A DNA stretch of 64,000 nt from Planococcus ruber (GTDB taxonomy: Bacteria > Bacillota > Bacilli > Bacillales_A > Planococcaceae). Made by a program: the position numbers and the translations under genes. The DNA lies in contig NZ_JALHAG010000001.1 in NCBI RefSeq assembly GCF_022819085.1, positions 81,102 to 145,101 of the forward strand. Reading direction: 5' to 3'. The notes beneath the pieces are model-generated. The model did no database searches. It worked only from the letters and a program-made list of their open reading frames with translations, and was not told where the DNA came from. Below are positions 1-10,241 of this stretch, one piece after another. Within the stretch, counting starts at the first letter, position 1, and each line of letters starts with the position of its first letter.

Positions 1-19
1 GGAGAATAAGAAAAAGGAT

Positions 20-796
20 GTGGGTAAAGTGAAAGTGGTACACGAAATTTGGGAAGGCATCCCGCTCCTGAATGTTGCAGCTGAAGACCGGTTTGCAGAA
101 GCTTTGCCGACAGTTGTTTTTTTTCACGGGCATATGAGTGCAAAAGAACATAATCTGCATTACGCTTATCAATTGGCAAACGAAGGCATGCGCGTCATCT
201 TGCCGGATGCCCATTTGCATGGAGACCGGGATGAAGGCTTAGATGAAATCCAAATGAGCCTGCGTTTTTGGGAGATTGTTCTGACATCAATAGAAGAATT
301 AGCGATAATACATACAGCCATCTACGAAAAGAATTTAGCTGTAGGCGAGATTGGCATTGGCGGTACGTCGATGGGGGGCATCACGACTTTAGGGGCGTTG
401 ACAGTCTATCCATGGATCAAAGCGGCCTCGGTCATGATGGGTGCTGCCAATTATGTCCAATTGGCAAAAGCGCAAATGGCCCAATTTGAATCGAAAGGAT
501 TTAAATTGCCGATTACGGATGACGAACGGAAGAAGATGCTGGATACGCTCGCCCGTTTTGACGGAACGAAAAACCGGGCTGTTTTCCAACAGCGCCCTTT
601 ATTTTTCTGGCACGGAGAACAAGATACGACGGTTCCTTTTGAGCCGACTTTTAATTTCTATAAAGCGTTAAAAGAAGATTATGCTGAAGTGCCGGAGCGA
701 ATCCGTTTTATGCGGGAAAAAGAATCCGGCCATGCGGTGAGCCGTCCTGGAATGCTTGCAGCTATGGCTTGGTTGGCTGAGCATGTGGCTGGATAA
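20..796 (+). CDS. YitV-like alpha/beta hydrolase (putative esterase)
   Basis: A 258-residue cytoplasmic alpha/beta hydrolase. Visible family marks are the oxyanion-type strand VVFFHGH near residue 33, the nucleophile elbow GGTSMGG (Ser near residue 117), an acidic segment WHGEQDTTVP near 200 and a catalytic-type histidine in ESGHAVS near 237. It resembles the B. subtilis YitV esterase family, and the next gene resembles YitW, as in B. subtilis. The substrate is unknown. The start is uncertain: GTG at 20 lies too close to the purine-rich AAAAAGGA at 11-18, so GTG at 29 has the better ribosome-binding spacing. The gene begins at the very edge of the window, so its promoter is not visible. Confidence 0.8.
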   Translation: MGKVKVVHEIWEGIPLLNVAAEDRFAEALPTVVFFHGHMSAKEHNLHYAYQLANEGMRVILPDAHLHGDRDEGLDEIQMSLRFWEIVLTSIEELAIIHTAIYEKNLAVGEIGIGGTSMGGITTLGALTVYPWIKAASVMMGAANYVQLAKAQMAQFESKGFKLPITDDERKKMLDTLARFDGTKNRAVFQQRPLFFWHGEQDTTVPFEPTFNFYKALKEDYAEVPERIRFMREKESGHAVSRPGMLAAMAWLAEHVAG

Positions 797-862
797 GCGG
801 TTGAATTTCTTTTTCCAAGAAAATTTGGTAAGATGAGAAGAGCAGAATAGGGAGGGATTATG

Positions 863-1171
863 ATGGATCAAGACATGAGAGAAAGCATGATGGGTGCCTT
901 GGAACAAGTAGTGGACCCGGAACTTGGAGTCGATATCGTCAACTTAGGCCTTGTTTATGACCTTGACCTTTCAGAAGATGGGTTTGCTGTCGTAACAATG
1001 ACGTTGACCTCGATGGGATGCCCTATGGGGCCGCAAATCGTGGATATGGTCAAACGGGCGTTGTACGAACTTCCAGAAATTGAAGAAGTAGACGTGAAAA
1101 TCGTTTGGCAGCCAGTATGGGGCAAAGATCATATGTCGCGTTATGCAAAAATGGCGCTTGGCGTTCGATAA
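863..1171 (+). CDS. MIP18/PaaD-like metal-sulfur cluster assembly factor (YitW-like)
   Basis: A small cytoplasmic protein of about 102 residues of the MIP18/DUF59 family, which helps assemble or deliver Fe-S clusters. It shows the family opening ALEQVVDPELGVDIVNLGLVYD and the conserved cysteine segment TSMGCPMG near residue 53. A second, tryptophan-containing conserved stretch (WQPVWG) lies near the C terminus. ATG codons occur at 860 and 863. GGGAGGG at 850-856 gives better spacing to 863, so that start is used. It follows the esterase gene by 66 bases and ends at a strong terminator, so the two may be cotranscribed. Family assignment is firm; the client protein is not known. Confidence 0.85.
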   Translation: MDQDMRESMMGALEQVVDPELGVDIVNLGLVYDLDLSEDGFAVVTMTLTSMGCPMGPQIVDMVKRALYELPEIEEVDVKIVWQPVWGKDHMSRYAKMALGVR

Positions 1172-1182
1172 TGAGAGCACAA

Positions 1183-1219
1183 AACACCGTAAAATCATCC
1201 GATTTTACGGTGTTTTTTC
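1183..1219 (+). terminator. Rho-independent terminator after the yitW-like gene
   Basis: A 14-bp perfect stem (1183-1196 with 1201-1214, ATCC loop) is followed by a run of T. It separates the yitW-like gene from the clpB promoter. Confidence 0.9.
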
Positions 1220-1231
1220 TATGGTTATCAT

Positions 1232-1283
1232 TTGCCAAAAATGACAGGATTTCATATAATTAAATTAGTCAAATAAGGTCAAA
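1232..1283 (+). promoter_or_regulatory. SigA promoter with CtsR operator for clpB
   Basis: The -35 TTGCCA (1232-1237), a 17-base spacer and the -10 TATAAT (1255-1260) form a good SigA promoter. Right at the expected transcription start lies AGTCAAATAAGGTCAAA (1267-1283), a direct heptamer repeat that fits the CtsR consensus RGTCAAANANRGTCAAA at every position. CtsR is the heat-shock repressor of clp genes in Firmicutes. Its placement at +1 fits repression by blocking initiation. Confidence 0.9.
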
Positions 1284-1302
1284 CTTATTAAGGAGTGATT
1301 TT

Positions 1303-3432
1303 ATGGTTCAATTTACGAACGAAGAACAAAAATCCCCATTGGAACAATATGGTCGAAATATGGTGGAACAAGCGAAAAATGGCAATATGGATCCGGTCAT
1401 CGGACGGGATCAGGAAATTCGCAATGTCATTCGGATTCTTTCGCGCAAAACGAAAAACAATCCGGTTCTGATTGGAGAGCCTGGGGTTGGGAAAACAGCG
1501 ATTGTCGAAGGATTGGCGCAGCGGATTGTCCGAAATGACGTGCCAGAAGGGTTAAAAGACCGCATCATTTACGAACTCGACATGAGTGCACTGATTGCCG
1601 GCGCCAAATACCGGGGGGAGTTTGAAGAACGCTTAAAAAGTGTGCTGAAGCAAGTAAAAGACAGCGACGGCCAAATTATTTTATTCATCGATGAAATCCA
1701 TACGATTGTCGGAGCAGGAAAAACCGAAGGGGCAATGGATGCCGGGAATATGCTGAAGCCGATGCTGGCGCGTGGCGAACTGTACTGCATCGGTGCAACG
1801 ACACTTGATGAGTACCGGATGAACATCGAAAAAGATCCGGCTTTAGAACGCCGTTTCCAGCAAGTTCTAGTACGTGAACCGTCTGTCGAAGATACCGTAT
1901 CGATTTTAAGGGGCTTGAAAGAACGGTTTGAATTGCACCATGCGGTCCGCATTCATGACCGGGCCATTGTCGCCGCAGCGGCAATGTCAGACCGCTATAT
2001 TACCGAACGTTTCCTGCCGGACAAAGCGATTGACTTGATCGACGAAGCGTGTGCAATGATCCGGACGGAAATCGATTCAATGCCGCAGGAACTGGATGAA
2101 GTTACTCGCCGTTTGATGCAATTGGAAATTGAAGAACAAGCTTTAATGAAAGAAAAAGATCCGGCGAGCCAAAATCGGTTGGACATTTTGAGAAAAGAAA
2201 TTGCGGATTTGAAATCTTCCACGGCAGATATGAAGAACCAATGGAACACAGAAAAAGAATCGCTGAAAAAGATTCAGGAAAAGCGTGAAAAGCTGGATCA
2301 GTATCGTCGGCAATTGGAAGAAGCAGAGAACAAATACGATTTAAATGCCGCGGCTGTCCTCCGCCACGGCAAAATTCCAGAACTTGAAAAAGAACTGGCA
2401 GTTCTTGAAAAAGACTTGCATGAAGGCGGTGCAGAACGCCTCTTGCGCGAAGAAGTGACCGAAGATGAAATTGCCGGAATCGTCGCCAGATGGACAGGCA
2501 TCCCTGTTACGAAGTTAGTCGAAGGGGAACGCGAGAAGCTGTTAAGACTGGATGAAACATTAAAAGAGCGGGTCATTGGGCAAAACCGTGCTGTTGAACT
2601 GGTAACAGAAGCTGTATGGCGCGCTCGTGCGGGCATTAAAGATGAACAAAAGCCAATCGGTTCTTTCATTTTCCTAGGTCCTACCGGGGTGGGGAAAACA
2701 GAGCTCGCTAAAGCGTTGGCTGCGAACCTTTTCGATTCGGAAGACCATTTTATCCGCATCGATATGTCGGAGTATATGGAAAAACATAGCGTTTCCCGTC
2801 TGGTCGGGGCTCCTCCGGGCTATATTGGCTATGAAGAAGGCGGCCAGTTGACAGAAGCAGTTCGCAGAAATCCGTATTCCGTGGTGCTCTTGGATGAAAT
2901 CGAAAAAGCGCATCCGGACGTCGCCAATATTTTGCTGCAAATCTTGGATGATGGACGGATTACAGACAGCCAAGGCCGGTTGATCAATTTCTCGAATACG
3001 GTTGTGATCATGACCTCGAATATCGGCTCCGCTTTCATTGGCGGAACGGATACTGAACACGATCTTGAAGACATTGTCATGGCCGAATTGCGGAAGCATT
3101 TTAAACCCGAATTGTTGAACCGCATTGACGATATTGTCATTTTCCACGCACTCGGCAATTCTCATTTCTATGGAATTGCGAAAAAGATGCTGGGAGAGCT
3201 GGCACAGCGCATGAAAGGCCAGCAATTGGAATTAGCGGTCGATGATTCGGTCATTGAGTATATTGTGGAAGCGGGAACCGATCCGGTATTTGGAGCCCGT
3301 CCGCTAAAACGCTTTATCCAAAGGGAAATTGAAACAAAGATTGCCCGGGAATTGATTAAAGGGGAAATCGAAGCAAATGCCACCTTGCATTTAGGAATGG
3401 AAGAGGGGCATTTGAAGATCATCACAAATTAA
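1303..3432 (+). CDS. clpB: ClpB-type AAA+ disaggregase lacking the Clp N-domain
   Basis: A 709-residue Hsp100 ATPase. NBD1 has Walker A GEPGVGKT at 58-65 and Walker [10 protein letters not shown] long coiled coil rich in Glu, Lys and Leu (about 265-390) is the ClpB/Hsp104 middle domain. NBD2 has Walker A GPTGVGKT at 459-466 and sensor GARPLKR near the C terminus. No LGF/IGF-type ClpP-binding loop is seen, so it should act as a disaggregase, not a ClpP partner. Usual ClpB is about 860 residues. Here the N-domain of about 145 residues is absent, and the CtsR promoter just upstream leaves no room for it. The start follows AAGGAGTG with good spacing. ClpL is a less likely identity because the middle domain is full length. 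Confidence 0.9.
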   Translation: MVQFTNEEQKSPLEQYGRNMVEQAKNGNMDPVIGRDQEIRNVIRILSRKTKNNPVLIGEPGVGKTAIVEGLAQRIVRNDVPEGLKDRIIYELDMSALIAGAKYRGEFEERLKSVLKQVKDSDGQIILFIDEIHTIVGAGKTEGAMDAGNMLKPMLARGELYCIGATTLDEYRMNIEKDPALERRFQQVLVREPSVEDTVSILRGLKERFELHHAVRIHDRAIVAAAAMSDRYITERFLPDKAIDLIDEACAMIRTEIDSMPQELDEVTRRLMQLEIEEQALMKEKDPASQNRLDILRKEIADLKSSTADMKNQWNTEKESLKKIQEKREKLDQYRRQLEEAENKYDLNAAAVLRHGKIPELEKELAVLEKDLHEGGAERLLREEVTEDEIAGIVARWTGIPVTKLVEGEREKLLRLDETLKERVIGQNRAVELVTEAVWRARAGIKDEQKPIGSFIFLGPTGVGKTELAKALAANLFDSEDHFIRIDMSEYMEKHSVSRLVGAPPGYIGYEEGGQLTEAVRRNPYSVVLLDEIEKAHPDVANILLQILDDGRITDSQGRLINFSNTVVIMTSNIGSAFIGGTDTEHDLEDIVMAELRKHFKPELLNRIDDIVIFHALGNSHFYGIAKKMLGELAQRMKGQQLELAVDDSVIEYIVEAGTDPVFGARPLKRFIQREIETKIARELIKGEIEANATLHLGMEEGHLKIITN

Positions 3433-3434
3433 AA

Positions 3435-3475
3435 AAATGCGCCATCCGGATAATTCCGGATGGCGCATTTTTAAT
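3435..3475. terminator. Bidirectional terminator between clpB and the small membrane gene
   Basis: A 16-bp stem (AAATGCGCCATCCGGA at 3435-3450 with its complement at 3455-3470) is flanked by A-runs on one side and T-runs on the other, so it can end transcription from both converging genes. Confidence 0.88.
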
Positions 3476-3660
3476 TAATGCTTTTCTGCTGCTGGCTCGT
3501 CTGGGATGATTGCGGAAATAACAAAAATCAAGACAGAGACAATCAGAGAAATATAAACGCCTAACATGAAGTCGAAATGGACGTTTTGTACAGCGCTTAC
3601 CACATAGTTCAATAAAGAAATCAATAAGAACGACCAAAAGAATGTGCCAATATATTGCAT
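3475..3660 (-). CDS. Small two-helix membrane protein (DUF2929-like)
   Basis: A 61-residue protein with two hydrophobic segments: about residues 5-24 (FFWSFLLISLLNYVV) and 33-54 (GVYISLIVSVLIFVISAII), followed by a short charged tail. It resembles the DUF2929 family of small Bacillales membrane proteins found near fabH; that name is from memory and moderately sure. The start is supported by AGAGGTGAG upstream of the ATG on the minus strand. An overlapping longer minus-strand frame reaching 3422 is a shadow. No function is known. Confidence 0.7.
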   Translation of the reverse strand: MQYIGTFFWSFLLISLLNYVVSAVQNVHFDFMLGVYISLIVSVLIFVISAIIPDEPAAEKH

Positions 3661-3798
3661 CTAATCTCACCTCTACATAAAATATCTAGCTTAATCATAT
3701 CATACCGTTTCCCATACACAAAGAAAGTTTCGAAGAATCAAAGATATTTTGTCGGAAGTATGTCAGTTAGTTGAAAAATAACAGGACATGGCGTATTA

Positions 3799-3815
3799 TT
3801 ATTACCAGGTACTAA
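3799..3815 (+). promoter_or_regulatory. FapR operator before fabH
   Basis: TTATTACCAGGTACTAA reads on the other strand as TTAGTACCTGGTAATAA, matching the FapR inverted repeat known from B. subtilis fatty-acid and phospholipid genes. FapR represses until malonyl-CoA accumulates. A second copy precedes fabI at 35247-35263. Confidence 0.9.
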
Positions 3816-3848
3816 TAATTGATGTTAAATTGAAATGAGGGACCCATA

Positions 3849-4784
3849 ATGAATGCAGGAATTATCGGCATTGGCAGATGTTTGCCGGAAGATAAATTAA
3901 CGAACTTCGATTTGGAAAAACGGATGGATACCTCTGATGAATGGATCCGTACGATGACCGGGATTGAAGAGCGCCGAATTGCAAGAGATGAACAGGACAC
4001 GTCCGATATGGCATTAGAGGCAGCGCAGAAAGCAATTAAAGATGCTGGCATCGATCCTGCTGAAATCGGATTGATTTTGGTTGCAACGGTTACACCGGAT
4101 CAGCCGTTCCCTTCGATGGCATGTGTCATCCAACAGGAAATTGGGGCAGTACATGCTGCGGCTATGGATGTTTCAGCTGCCTGTGCAGGTTTCATGTATG
4201 GCGTCGTCACTGCTAAACAATTCATTGATTCCGATGTTTATAAATATGTCCTCGTTGTAGGCGTGGAAAAATTATCGAAAATTACAAACTGGGAAGACCG
4301 CAATACAGCCGTCCTGTTCGGCGACGGAGCCGGAGCAGCAGTCGTCGGGAAAGTATCCGAAGGGCGCGGAATTCTTTCCTTCGAACTCGGAGCGGATGGC
4401 AGCGGCGGTTCGAACCTTTACCAAGAAGGCAAGCATTTGGTGATGAACGGCAGAGAAGTGTTTAAATTCGCTGTTCGCCAAATGGGTGAATCTGCAATCA
4501 ATGTCATTGAAAAAGCAGGATTAACGAAAGAAGAAGTCAACTTTTTAATTCCACATCAAGCCAATATCCGCATCATGGAGGCGTCACGGGCCCGTTTGGA
4601 ATTACCGGTAGAGAAAATGTCGAAAACGATCCATAAATACGGCAATACATCTGCAGCTTCGATTCCCATTTCTCTTGTAGAAGATGTGGAAGAAGGACGG
4701 ATTAAAGAGGATGATGTCGTCGTCATGGTCGGATTTGGCGGCGGATTGACATGGGGCGCAATCGCAATGAGATGGGGCAAATAA
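3849..4784 (+). CDS. fabH: Beta-ketoacyl-ACP synthase III
   Basis: FabH condenses an acyl-CoA primer with malonyl-ACP to start fatty-acid synthesis; in Bacillales branched primers are preferred. At 311 residues it has family length. The catalytic triad is visible: Cys112 in DVSAACAGF, His in [11 protein letters not shown] and Asn in [11 protein letters not shown]. The C-terminal glycine-rich [10 protein letters not shown] is also typical. The start is ATG after GAAATGAGG. It lies 26 bases before fabF in the same direction and downstream of a FapR operator, so the two form one malonyl-CoA-responsive operon. B. subtilis carries two FabH copies; this one sits in the fabHA position. Confidence 0.97.
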   Translation: MNAGIIGIGRCLPEDKLTNFDLEKRMDTSDEWIRTMTGIEERRIARDEQDTSDMALEAAQKAIKDAGIDPAEIGLILVATVTPDQPFPSMACVIQQEIGAVHAAAMDVSAACAGFMYGVVTAKQFIDSDVYKYVLVVGVEKLSKITNWEDRNTAVLFGDGAGAAVVGKVSEGRGILSFELGADGSGGSNLYQEGKHLVMNGREVFKFAVRQMGESAINVIEKAGLTKEEVNFLIPHQANIRIMEASRARLELPVEKMSKTIHKYGNTSAASIPISLVEDVEEGRIKEDDVVVMVGFGGGLTWGAIAMRWGK

Positions 4785-4810
4785 GAGATATGCGAAAGGA
4801 AGAAATGAGA

Positions 4811-6052
4811 ATGGCTAATCGTCGAGTAGTAATTACAGGTATTGGGGCAGTGACTCCTTTAGGAAATGATATCGAAACCACGTGGGAAGCGGTAAAGTCG
4901 GGGAAATCCGGTGTAGGGCCGCTGACTCGTTTAGATGCAGATCAATATCCAGCTAAAGTAGCTGCAGAAGTTAAAGACTTTTCAATCGAAGATTATATTG
5001 AACGGAAAGAAGCCCGCAAGATGGATCGCTTCACTCATTATGCGCTCGCATCATCCATCATGGCGATGAAGGATGCCGGGCTTGAGCTGGATGAAAAGAC
5101 AGCACTTCGTACTGGTGTTTGGATCGGTTCCGGCATCGGCGGAATGGAAACGATTGAAAATCAGATGGATGTGTTGAATGATCGCGGCGTTCGCCGCATC
5201 AGCCCGTTTTTTGTGCCGATGATCATTCCGGATATGGCTTCTGGCCAGGTTTCCATCCACTTTGGTGCAAAAGCGATCAACTCTTGTTCGGTGACAGCCT
5301 GTGCGTCGGGCACAAACTCAATCGGCGACGCATTCAAAGTAATCCAGCGCGGCGATGCGGACGTCATGATTTCAGGTGGAGCCGAAGCGCCGATCACTCG
5401 TTTATCGGTAGCCGGCTTTACAGCGAACACAGCCTTAACGACAAATACAGATACGGCAACAGCATCACGCCCATTTGATAAAAACCGTGATGGATTCGTT
5501 ATTGCGGAAGGTGCAGGGATTGTGATTCTGGAAGAATATGAACATGCAAAAGCACGCGGTGCGAAAATCTATGCTGAACTGATTGGCTACGGTTCAACTG
5601 GCGATGCGCACCATATTACGGCTCCGGCACCTGGCGGCGAAGGCGCAGCAAGAGCAATGGCGCAAGCGCTGGAAGACGGCGGTGTTGATAAAACCGAGAT
5701 CGGCTACATCAATGCCCACGGAACCAGTACCCAATACAATGATTTATATGAAACGATGGCAGTTAAAACGGTTTTCGGGGAGCATGCCTATAAATTAGGA
5801 ATGAGTTCCACTAAATCCATGACAGGCCACTTATTGGGAGCGGCAGGCGGAATCGAAGCGATTTTCACAGCTTTGGCTTTGAAAGAAGGGATCATGCCGC
5901 CGACAATGAACTACGAAACACCGGATGAAGAATGTGATTTGGACTACGTGCCGAATGAAGCCCGCAAAGCAGAGTTTGCTTATGCTATGAGCAACTCGCT
6001 TGGCTTCGGCGGACACAATGCTTCTTTAGTATTTAAAAAACTAGCAGAATAA
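4811..6052 (+). CDS. fabF: Beta-ketoacyl-ACP synthase II
   Basis: FabF performs the elongation condensations of type II fatty-acid synthesis. The 413-residue product from ATG 4811 has the exact usual length. The open frame reaches back to 4751, but the 20 extra residues overlap the fabH end and have no homology, while AAAGGAAG at 4795-4802 is well spaced for 4811. The catalytic Cys is in [10 protein letters not shown] and the two histidines are in [12 protein letters not shown] and [12 protein letters not shown]. It is cotranscribed with fabH and ends at a strong terminator. Confidence 0.97.
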   Translation: MANRRVVITGIGAVTPLGNDIETTWEAVKSGKSGVGPLTRLDADQYPAKVAAEVKDFSIEDYIERKEARKMDRFTHYALASSIMAMKDAGLELDEKTALRTGVWIGSGIGGMETIENQMDVLNDRGVRRISPFFVPMIIPDMASGQVSIHFGAKAINSCSVTACASGTNSIGDAFKVIQRGDADVMISGGAEAPITRLSVAGFTANTALTTNTDTATASRPFDKNRDGFVIAEGAGIVILEEYEHAKARGAKIYAELIGYGSTGDAHHITAPAPGGEGAARAMAQALEDGGVDKTEIGYINAHGTSTQYNDLYETMAVKTVFGEHAYKLGMSSTKSMTGHLLGAAGGIEAIFTALALKEGIMPPTMNYETPDEECDLDYVPNEARKAEFAYAMSNSLGFGGHNASLVFKKLAE

Positions 6053-6066
6053 TGATTTGCGCCAAT

Positions 6067-6103
6067 AAAACCATCAGCTATTTTTCAGCTGGTGGTTTTT
6101 CTT
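6067..6103 (+). terminator. Terminator after fabF
   Basis: A 13-bp stem with one G-T pair (AAAACCATCAGCT at 6067-6079 with 6087-6099) runs into TTTTT. The following 158 bases up to appD hold a possible promoter (TTGCCT 6186-6191, TAAACT 6209-6214) but no clear operator. Confidence 0.88.
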
Positions 6104-6261
6104 TTGTTGAATAAGAGGGGGGAATGCCTATAATTACCATATTTATAGAAATTGTGAAATAATTTGTAAAATTATAAAAAATGCGTTGCCTTGGTAATGT
6201 TTTTGTAATAAACTTTGTTTAGAGTGAATTGACAGAAAAAAAAGAATTTTGAGGTGTTCAC

Positions 6262-7308
6262 ATGACTGGGAACTACACAACGAAAAAAACGACACCCCTT
6301 TTGCAAGTAAGAAATTTACAAACGGGCTTTAAAATTGACCGGAAGTTTTACAATGCAGTCGAAAATGTCTCGTTCAATGTCGACAGAAAACAAATTGTCG
6401 GGATCGTGGGAGAGTCTGGGTGTGGAAAGAGCGTAATGTCATTGTCCATTATGCAGCTATTGCCGAACGGCATCGGCAAAATCCGTGGCGGAGAAATTGA
6501 CTTTGAAGGATTGAATATTTCAGAACTAAGCGATAAAAAGATGAATAAAATACGGGGCAAAGAGATATCAATGATTTTTCAGGAACCGATGACTTCGCTA
6601 AATCCCGTATTCACCATCGGTTATCAGATAGAAGAAGTGATCTTGAACCACGAATCGATTTCTAAAAAAGAAGCGAGGCTCCGTTCAATCGCTTTGCTGA
6701 AAAGTGTGGGAATTCCAAGAGCGGATAAAATCGTTAACGAGTATCCCCATCAATTATCGGGTGGAATGCGACAACGGGTCATGATCGCGATGGCCATCGC
6801 CTGCCAACCGAAATTGCTCATAGCAGACGAACCGACAACCGCTTTGGATGTTACGGTACAGGCCCAAATTTTGGAACTGCTGAAAGATATTCAGGAAACC
6901 AATGATATGTCCATTATCCTGATTACGCACGATCTTGGCGTAGTAGCGGAAATCTGTGATGAAGTGATTGTTATGTATGCAGGGAAGATTGTCGAAAAGG
7001 CGACGGTAGATGAATTGTTCAACAATCCGAAGCACCCCTATACAGACCTTTTGATGAAGGCGATTCCGAAAATGGATGAAGATGTGGAGAAATTAGCAAC
7101 AATTGATGGATTAGTTCCTTCTATTATAAATATGCCGCAAATCGGCTGCCGGTTTGCCAACCGCTGCCCGAAAGCGATGCCGGAATGCTTAACGGTCACT
7201 CCTCAATTAGGAGAAGTGGAACCGCAGCACGAAGCAGCATGCCTCCTTTACGATGAAAGCTGGCCGGCAGGAGAAGAACGCCAAAGAGAAGGGGTACCTG
7301 TTCTATGA
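6262..7308 (+). CDS. appD: Oligopeptide ABC transporter ATPase AppD
   Basis: One of the two ATPase subunits of the App oligopeptide importer. The 348-residue protein has Walker A GESGCGKS near residue 53, the signature LSGGMRQRV, Walker [10 protein letters not shown] and the switch histidine in LITHDLG. The C-terminal oligopeptide-transporter cysteine cluster ([15 protein letters not shown]) typical of OppD/DppD is present; in related proteins this region can hold an Fe-S cluster. Gene order D-F-A-B-C downstream of fabHF is exactly that of B. subtilis app, which supports the name. It overlaps appF by four bases (ATGA). Confidence 0.92.
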   Translation: MTGNYTTKKTTPLLQVRNLQTGFKIDRKFYNAVENVSFNVDRKQIVGIVGESGCGKSVMSLSIMQLLPNGIGKIRGGEIDFEGLNISELSDKKMNKIRGKEISMIFQEPMTSLNPVFTIGYQIEEVILNHESISKKEARLRSIALLKSVGIPRADKIVNEYPHQLSGGMRQRVMIAMAIACQPKLLIADEPTTALDVTVQAQILELLKDIQETNDMSIILITHDLGVVAEICDEVIVMYAGKIVEKATVDELFNNPKHPYTDLLMKAIPKMDEDVEKLATIDGLVPSIINMPQIGCRFANRCPKAMPECLTVTPQLGEVEPQHEAACLLYDESWPAGEERQREGVPVL

Positions 7309-8315
7309 CAACGAGAGATTTTATCCAGGAAAGAATCGATAGCTTAGAAAATCGTGAAGTCTTGCTTGATGTACAGAATTTAAAAACCTACTATCCGGTA
7401 ACTGGCGGATTTTTCAAGCGGGTCGTCGGCAACGTAAAAGCGGTGGATGATGTGTCCTTTAGCATCCGAAAAGGTGAAACCTTAGGGCTGGTTGGGGAAT
7501 CGGGCTGCGGCAAATCGACAACTGGCCGGACGATTCTGCGGTTGCTGAAACCGACGGATGGAAAAATCCTATTTGAAGGAAAAGACATCACGAAAGTCAC
7601 CGGCTCCAAATTGCAAAAAGCACGGCGTGATTTTCAAATGGTTTTCCAAGACCCTTATGCCTCCTTAAATCCGATGCAAATGGTGGGAGATATTATTGCA
7701 GAACCTATCCTCAATTACGAGAAACGCAATAAAAAAGAGTTGGAGCAAGAAATCAAAGCATTATTAACGAGAGTCGGACTGCCGGAAGAGGCCTATTACA
7801 AATACGCCCATGAATTTTCCGGCGGCCAGCGCCAACGCATCGGGATTGCCCGTGCACTGGCTTTGAACCCGAAATTGATTGTCGCAGATGAACCGGTGTC
7901 CGCACTGGACGTATCTGTACAGTCGCAAGTATTGAATCTGCTGAAGGAATTGCAGATCGAGTTCGATTTGACTTATTTGTTTATCGCGCATGATTTGAGC
8001 GTCGTAAAGCATATGAGCGATCGAATCGGAGTAATGTATTTGGGCAATCTCGTTGAGCTTGCTTCAAATAGAGATTTATACAGAGAACCTTTGCATCCTT
8101 ACACACAGGCTTTGATTTCTGCGATTCCGGAACCAAATACGGCGATCAAGAAAGAACGGATTGTGCTGGAAGGAGATGTGCCAAGTCCGCAAAATCCGCC
8201 GACCGGCTGCCCGTTCCATACGCGGTGCCCAATGGCAATGGAAGCATGCTCGAAAGAAAAGCCTCCATTAAAAGAAGTGCGGCCAGGCCATTTTGCAGCA
8301 TGTCTTCTGTATTAA
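7305..8315 (+). CDS. appF: Oligopeptide ABC transporter ATPase AppF
   Basis: Second ATPase of the App importer, 336 residues. Motifs are Walker A GESGCGKS near residue 66, signature [15 protein letters not shown], Walker [13 protein letters not shown], and the C-terminal [15 protein letters not shown] cluster. The ATG overlaps the appD stop (ATGA), so translation is coupled. OppD/F-type ATPases form heterodimers and energise AppB-AppC. Only 30 bases separate it from the appA start. Confidence 0.92.
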   Translation: MTTRDFIQERIDSLENREVLLDVQNLKTYYPVTGGFFKRVVGNVKAVDDVSFSIRKGETLGLVGESGCGKSTTGRTILRLLKPTDGKILFEGKDITKVTGSKLQKARRDFQMVFQDPYASLNPMQMVGDIIAEPILNYEKRNKKELEQEIKALLTRVGLPEEAYYKYAHEFSGGQRQRIGIARALALNPKLIVADEPVSALDVSVQSQVLNLLKELQIEFDLTYLFIAHDLSVVKHMSDRIGVMYLGNLVELASNRDLYREPLHPYTQALISAIPEPNTAIKKERIVLEGDVPSPQNPPTGCPFHTRCPMAMEACSKEKPPLKEVRPGHFAACLLY

Positions 8316-8345
8316 ATCAAAAAAATTTTTTTGAGGGGGAAAAGT

Positions 8346-10088
8346 ATGAAGAAGAACAAATCCTTACTTTGGCTTTTCGCGATGATCCTTGTCGTTTCCG
8401 CATTTCTAGCGGCTTGCGGCGGAGATGATGGCGATACAGGCAGCAAAGATTCAAAGAAAGAAGACGGCACTACAGAAGATAAGGCAGCTGACGGAGAACC
8501 GCAAAAAGGCGGCACGTTAGTATACGGAATCGATGCTCCACCTGAAGGATTATTCTCTACGGCATTTTATGGGATTCAAACAGACTTTGATGTTATTTCC
8601 TTATTTGATGAATCATTGATTAATTATAACGAAAACCTGGAGCCGGAGCCGAACGTAGCTTCATGGACAACAGAAGACAACAAAGTCTTCAACTTTAAAT
8701 TTGAAGAAGGCGTTAAATGGCACAACGGCGAAGAATTGACAGTCAATGACTGGGTATTCGCTTTCGAAACGTTAGCAGATCCTGACTATGACGGTCCCCG
8801 CTACACAAACGTCCAAACGATTGAAGGAGCAGAAGCTTACCGCAACGGAGAAGCTGATACGATTTCAGGAGTGGAAGTGATAAACGACTACGAAGTGAAA
8901 ATCACATTTGATGAAGCGCGTGTGAACAACTTGACGAACCTTTGGTCTTACCCGCTTCCAGAATCCGTTCTTGGCGATGTGCCGGTAGCTGAAATGTCAG
9001 CATCTGAATGGGTGCGTTCAACACCAATCGGAATTGGACCATTTAAAGTAGATAAAATTGTTCCAGGCGAATCTGTTGAGTTTTCTCGATTCGATGAATA
9101 CTGGAATGGCGACGTTAACTTGGACAAAATCGTCTTGCGCGTCATCGACAACTCTTCTGTTGTAGGGGCATTGCAAAATGGCGATATCGATATGATTTCG
9201 CTTCAACCGGTTTCCGGCCCTGAAGTAGAACCGTTAGAAAACGTTGAAATTGTCACATATCCTGGCCTTTCTTACTATTATGTAGGATTCAAGCTTGGCA
9301 AATTCGACAATGCGACACAAACCATCACGGAAGAACTTCCGAAATACCAAAGCAAAGAGCTTCGCCAAGCGATGATGTATGCGATCAACCGCCAAGAATG
9401 GGTGGATGCATTCTTCTTCGGCTATGCAAATGTCGTGAACAAACCGGTTCCAACTTCACATTGGAACGCAGCAGACGATGCAGAAGCAGACTTGAACACT
9501 TATGAATACGATCCGGAAAAAGCAAAAGAAATGTTAGATGCAGCTGGATACGTAGATATAAACGATGACGGCTTCCGTGAAGATCCGAACGGCGACGAGT
9601 TCGTTGTGAAATTCTCACACTATGCAACTGGAAATCCGACATTTGAGTCTCGCGCACAAGCAATCACGCAATATTGGGAAGAAGTCGGCATCAAATCCGA
9701 ACTTGAAATGGTCGAAGTTAACCTTTACTACGACATGATTGAAAAAGATGATCCTTCAATCGAAACATTCTTCGGCGGATGGGGAACTGGCACAGACCCG
9801 GATCCATCTGGACTATGGAAAGCAGATCAATTATGGAACTACCCGCGCTACAACAATCCGGAAGCAGATCAATTGCTTGATGATGCTTTAAATATTGACA
9901 TTGTGGGAACAGATCAGCAAAAACGTGCAGACCTTTACATCGAATGGCAGAAGATCGTCAACGAAGAAGTGCCAATGCTTTATATTGCTGAACTGGAAGA
10001 AATTGTAGCTATGAACGAACGTGTTGGCGGAACTGAATTTGATGTATCAGGTTCTAACAGCCCAGCCGAATGGTTTGTAACAGAATAA
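8346..10088 (+). CDS. appA: Oligopeptide-binding lipoprotein AppA
   Basis: A 580-residue SBP_bac_5 solute-binding protein anchored outside the membrane. The signal peptide ends in a lipobox (FLAACGG, lipidated Cys near residue 22) and is followed by a low-complexity acidic linker of Asp, Glu, Lys and Gly. The mature region has the family strands GTLVYGIDAPPEGL, FKFEEGVKWHNGE and IGIGPFKV. ATG 8346 is preferred over an upstream TTG at 8331 because GAGGGGG at 8333-8339 is its ribosome site. It differs clearly from the two OppA-type proteins further on. A long hairpin follows the gene before appB. Confidence 0.9.
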   Translation: MKKNKSLLWLFAMILVVSAFLAACGGDDGDTGSKDSKKEDGTTEDKAADGEPQKGGTLVYGIDAPPEGLFSTAFYGIQTDFDVISLFDESLINYNENLEPEPNVASWTTEDNKVFNFKFEEGVKWHNGEELTVNDWVFAFETLADPDYDGPRYTNVQTIEGAEAYRNGEADTISGVEVINDYEVKITFDEARVNNLTNLWSYPLPESVLGDVPVAEMSASEWVRSTPIGIGPFKVDKIVPGESVEFSRFDEYWNGDVNLDKIVLRVIDNSSVVGALQNGDIDMISLQPVSGPEVEPLENVEIVTYPGLSYYYVGFKLGKFDNATQTITEELPKYQSKELRQAMMYAINRQEWVDAFFFGYANVVNKPVPTSHWNAADDAEADLNTYEYDPEKAKEMLDAAGYVDINDDGFREDPNGDEFVVKFSHYATGNPTFESRAQAITQYWEEVGIKSELEMVEVNLYYDMIEKDDPSIETFFGGWGTGTDPDPSGLWKADQLWNYPRYNNPEADQLLDDALNIDIVGTDQQKRADLYIEWQKIVNEEVPMLYIAELEEIVAMNERVGGTEFDVSGSNSPAEWFVTE

Positions 10089-10104
10089 TAATAGTAGATT
10101 TTCA

Positions 10105-10199
10105 TTCAACGGTGGGCGCAGCAAGTCGCCCATCGTTGAATCATTATTGGCTCTTATGCACGGTAAGGGATGTTTGATGGCAAATAATTCTTACCGTGC
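10105..10199 (+). other. Two consecutive hairpins in the appA-appB spacer
   Basis: The first is a 14-bp stem with one G-T pair (10105-10118 with 10127-10140, loop CAGCAAGT). The second is a perfect 10-bp stem (GCACGGTAAG at 10159-10168 with 10190-10199, 21-base loop). Neither is followed by a T-run, so they are not ordinary terminators. They most likely act as a processing stop or 3'-end stabiliser that raises AppA over the permease subunits. Confidence 0.7.
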
Positions 10200-10241
10200 C
10201 CGGGAGCGCAGCTGAGAATATGACAGACAAGGAGAGTATAT

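Noticed and set aside
2674..3225. 183-codon minus-strand frame inside clpB
   Set aside because: A shadow of a long conserved gene; similar long shadows lie in mgtE (34634-35155), the RND gene (58115-58738) and the nuclease gene (43062-43697).
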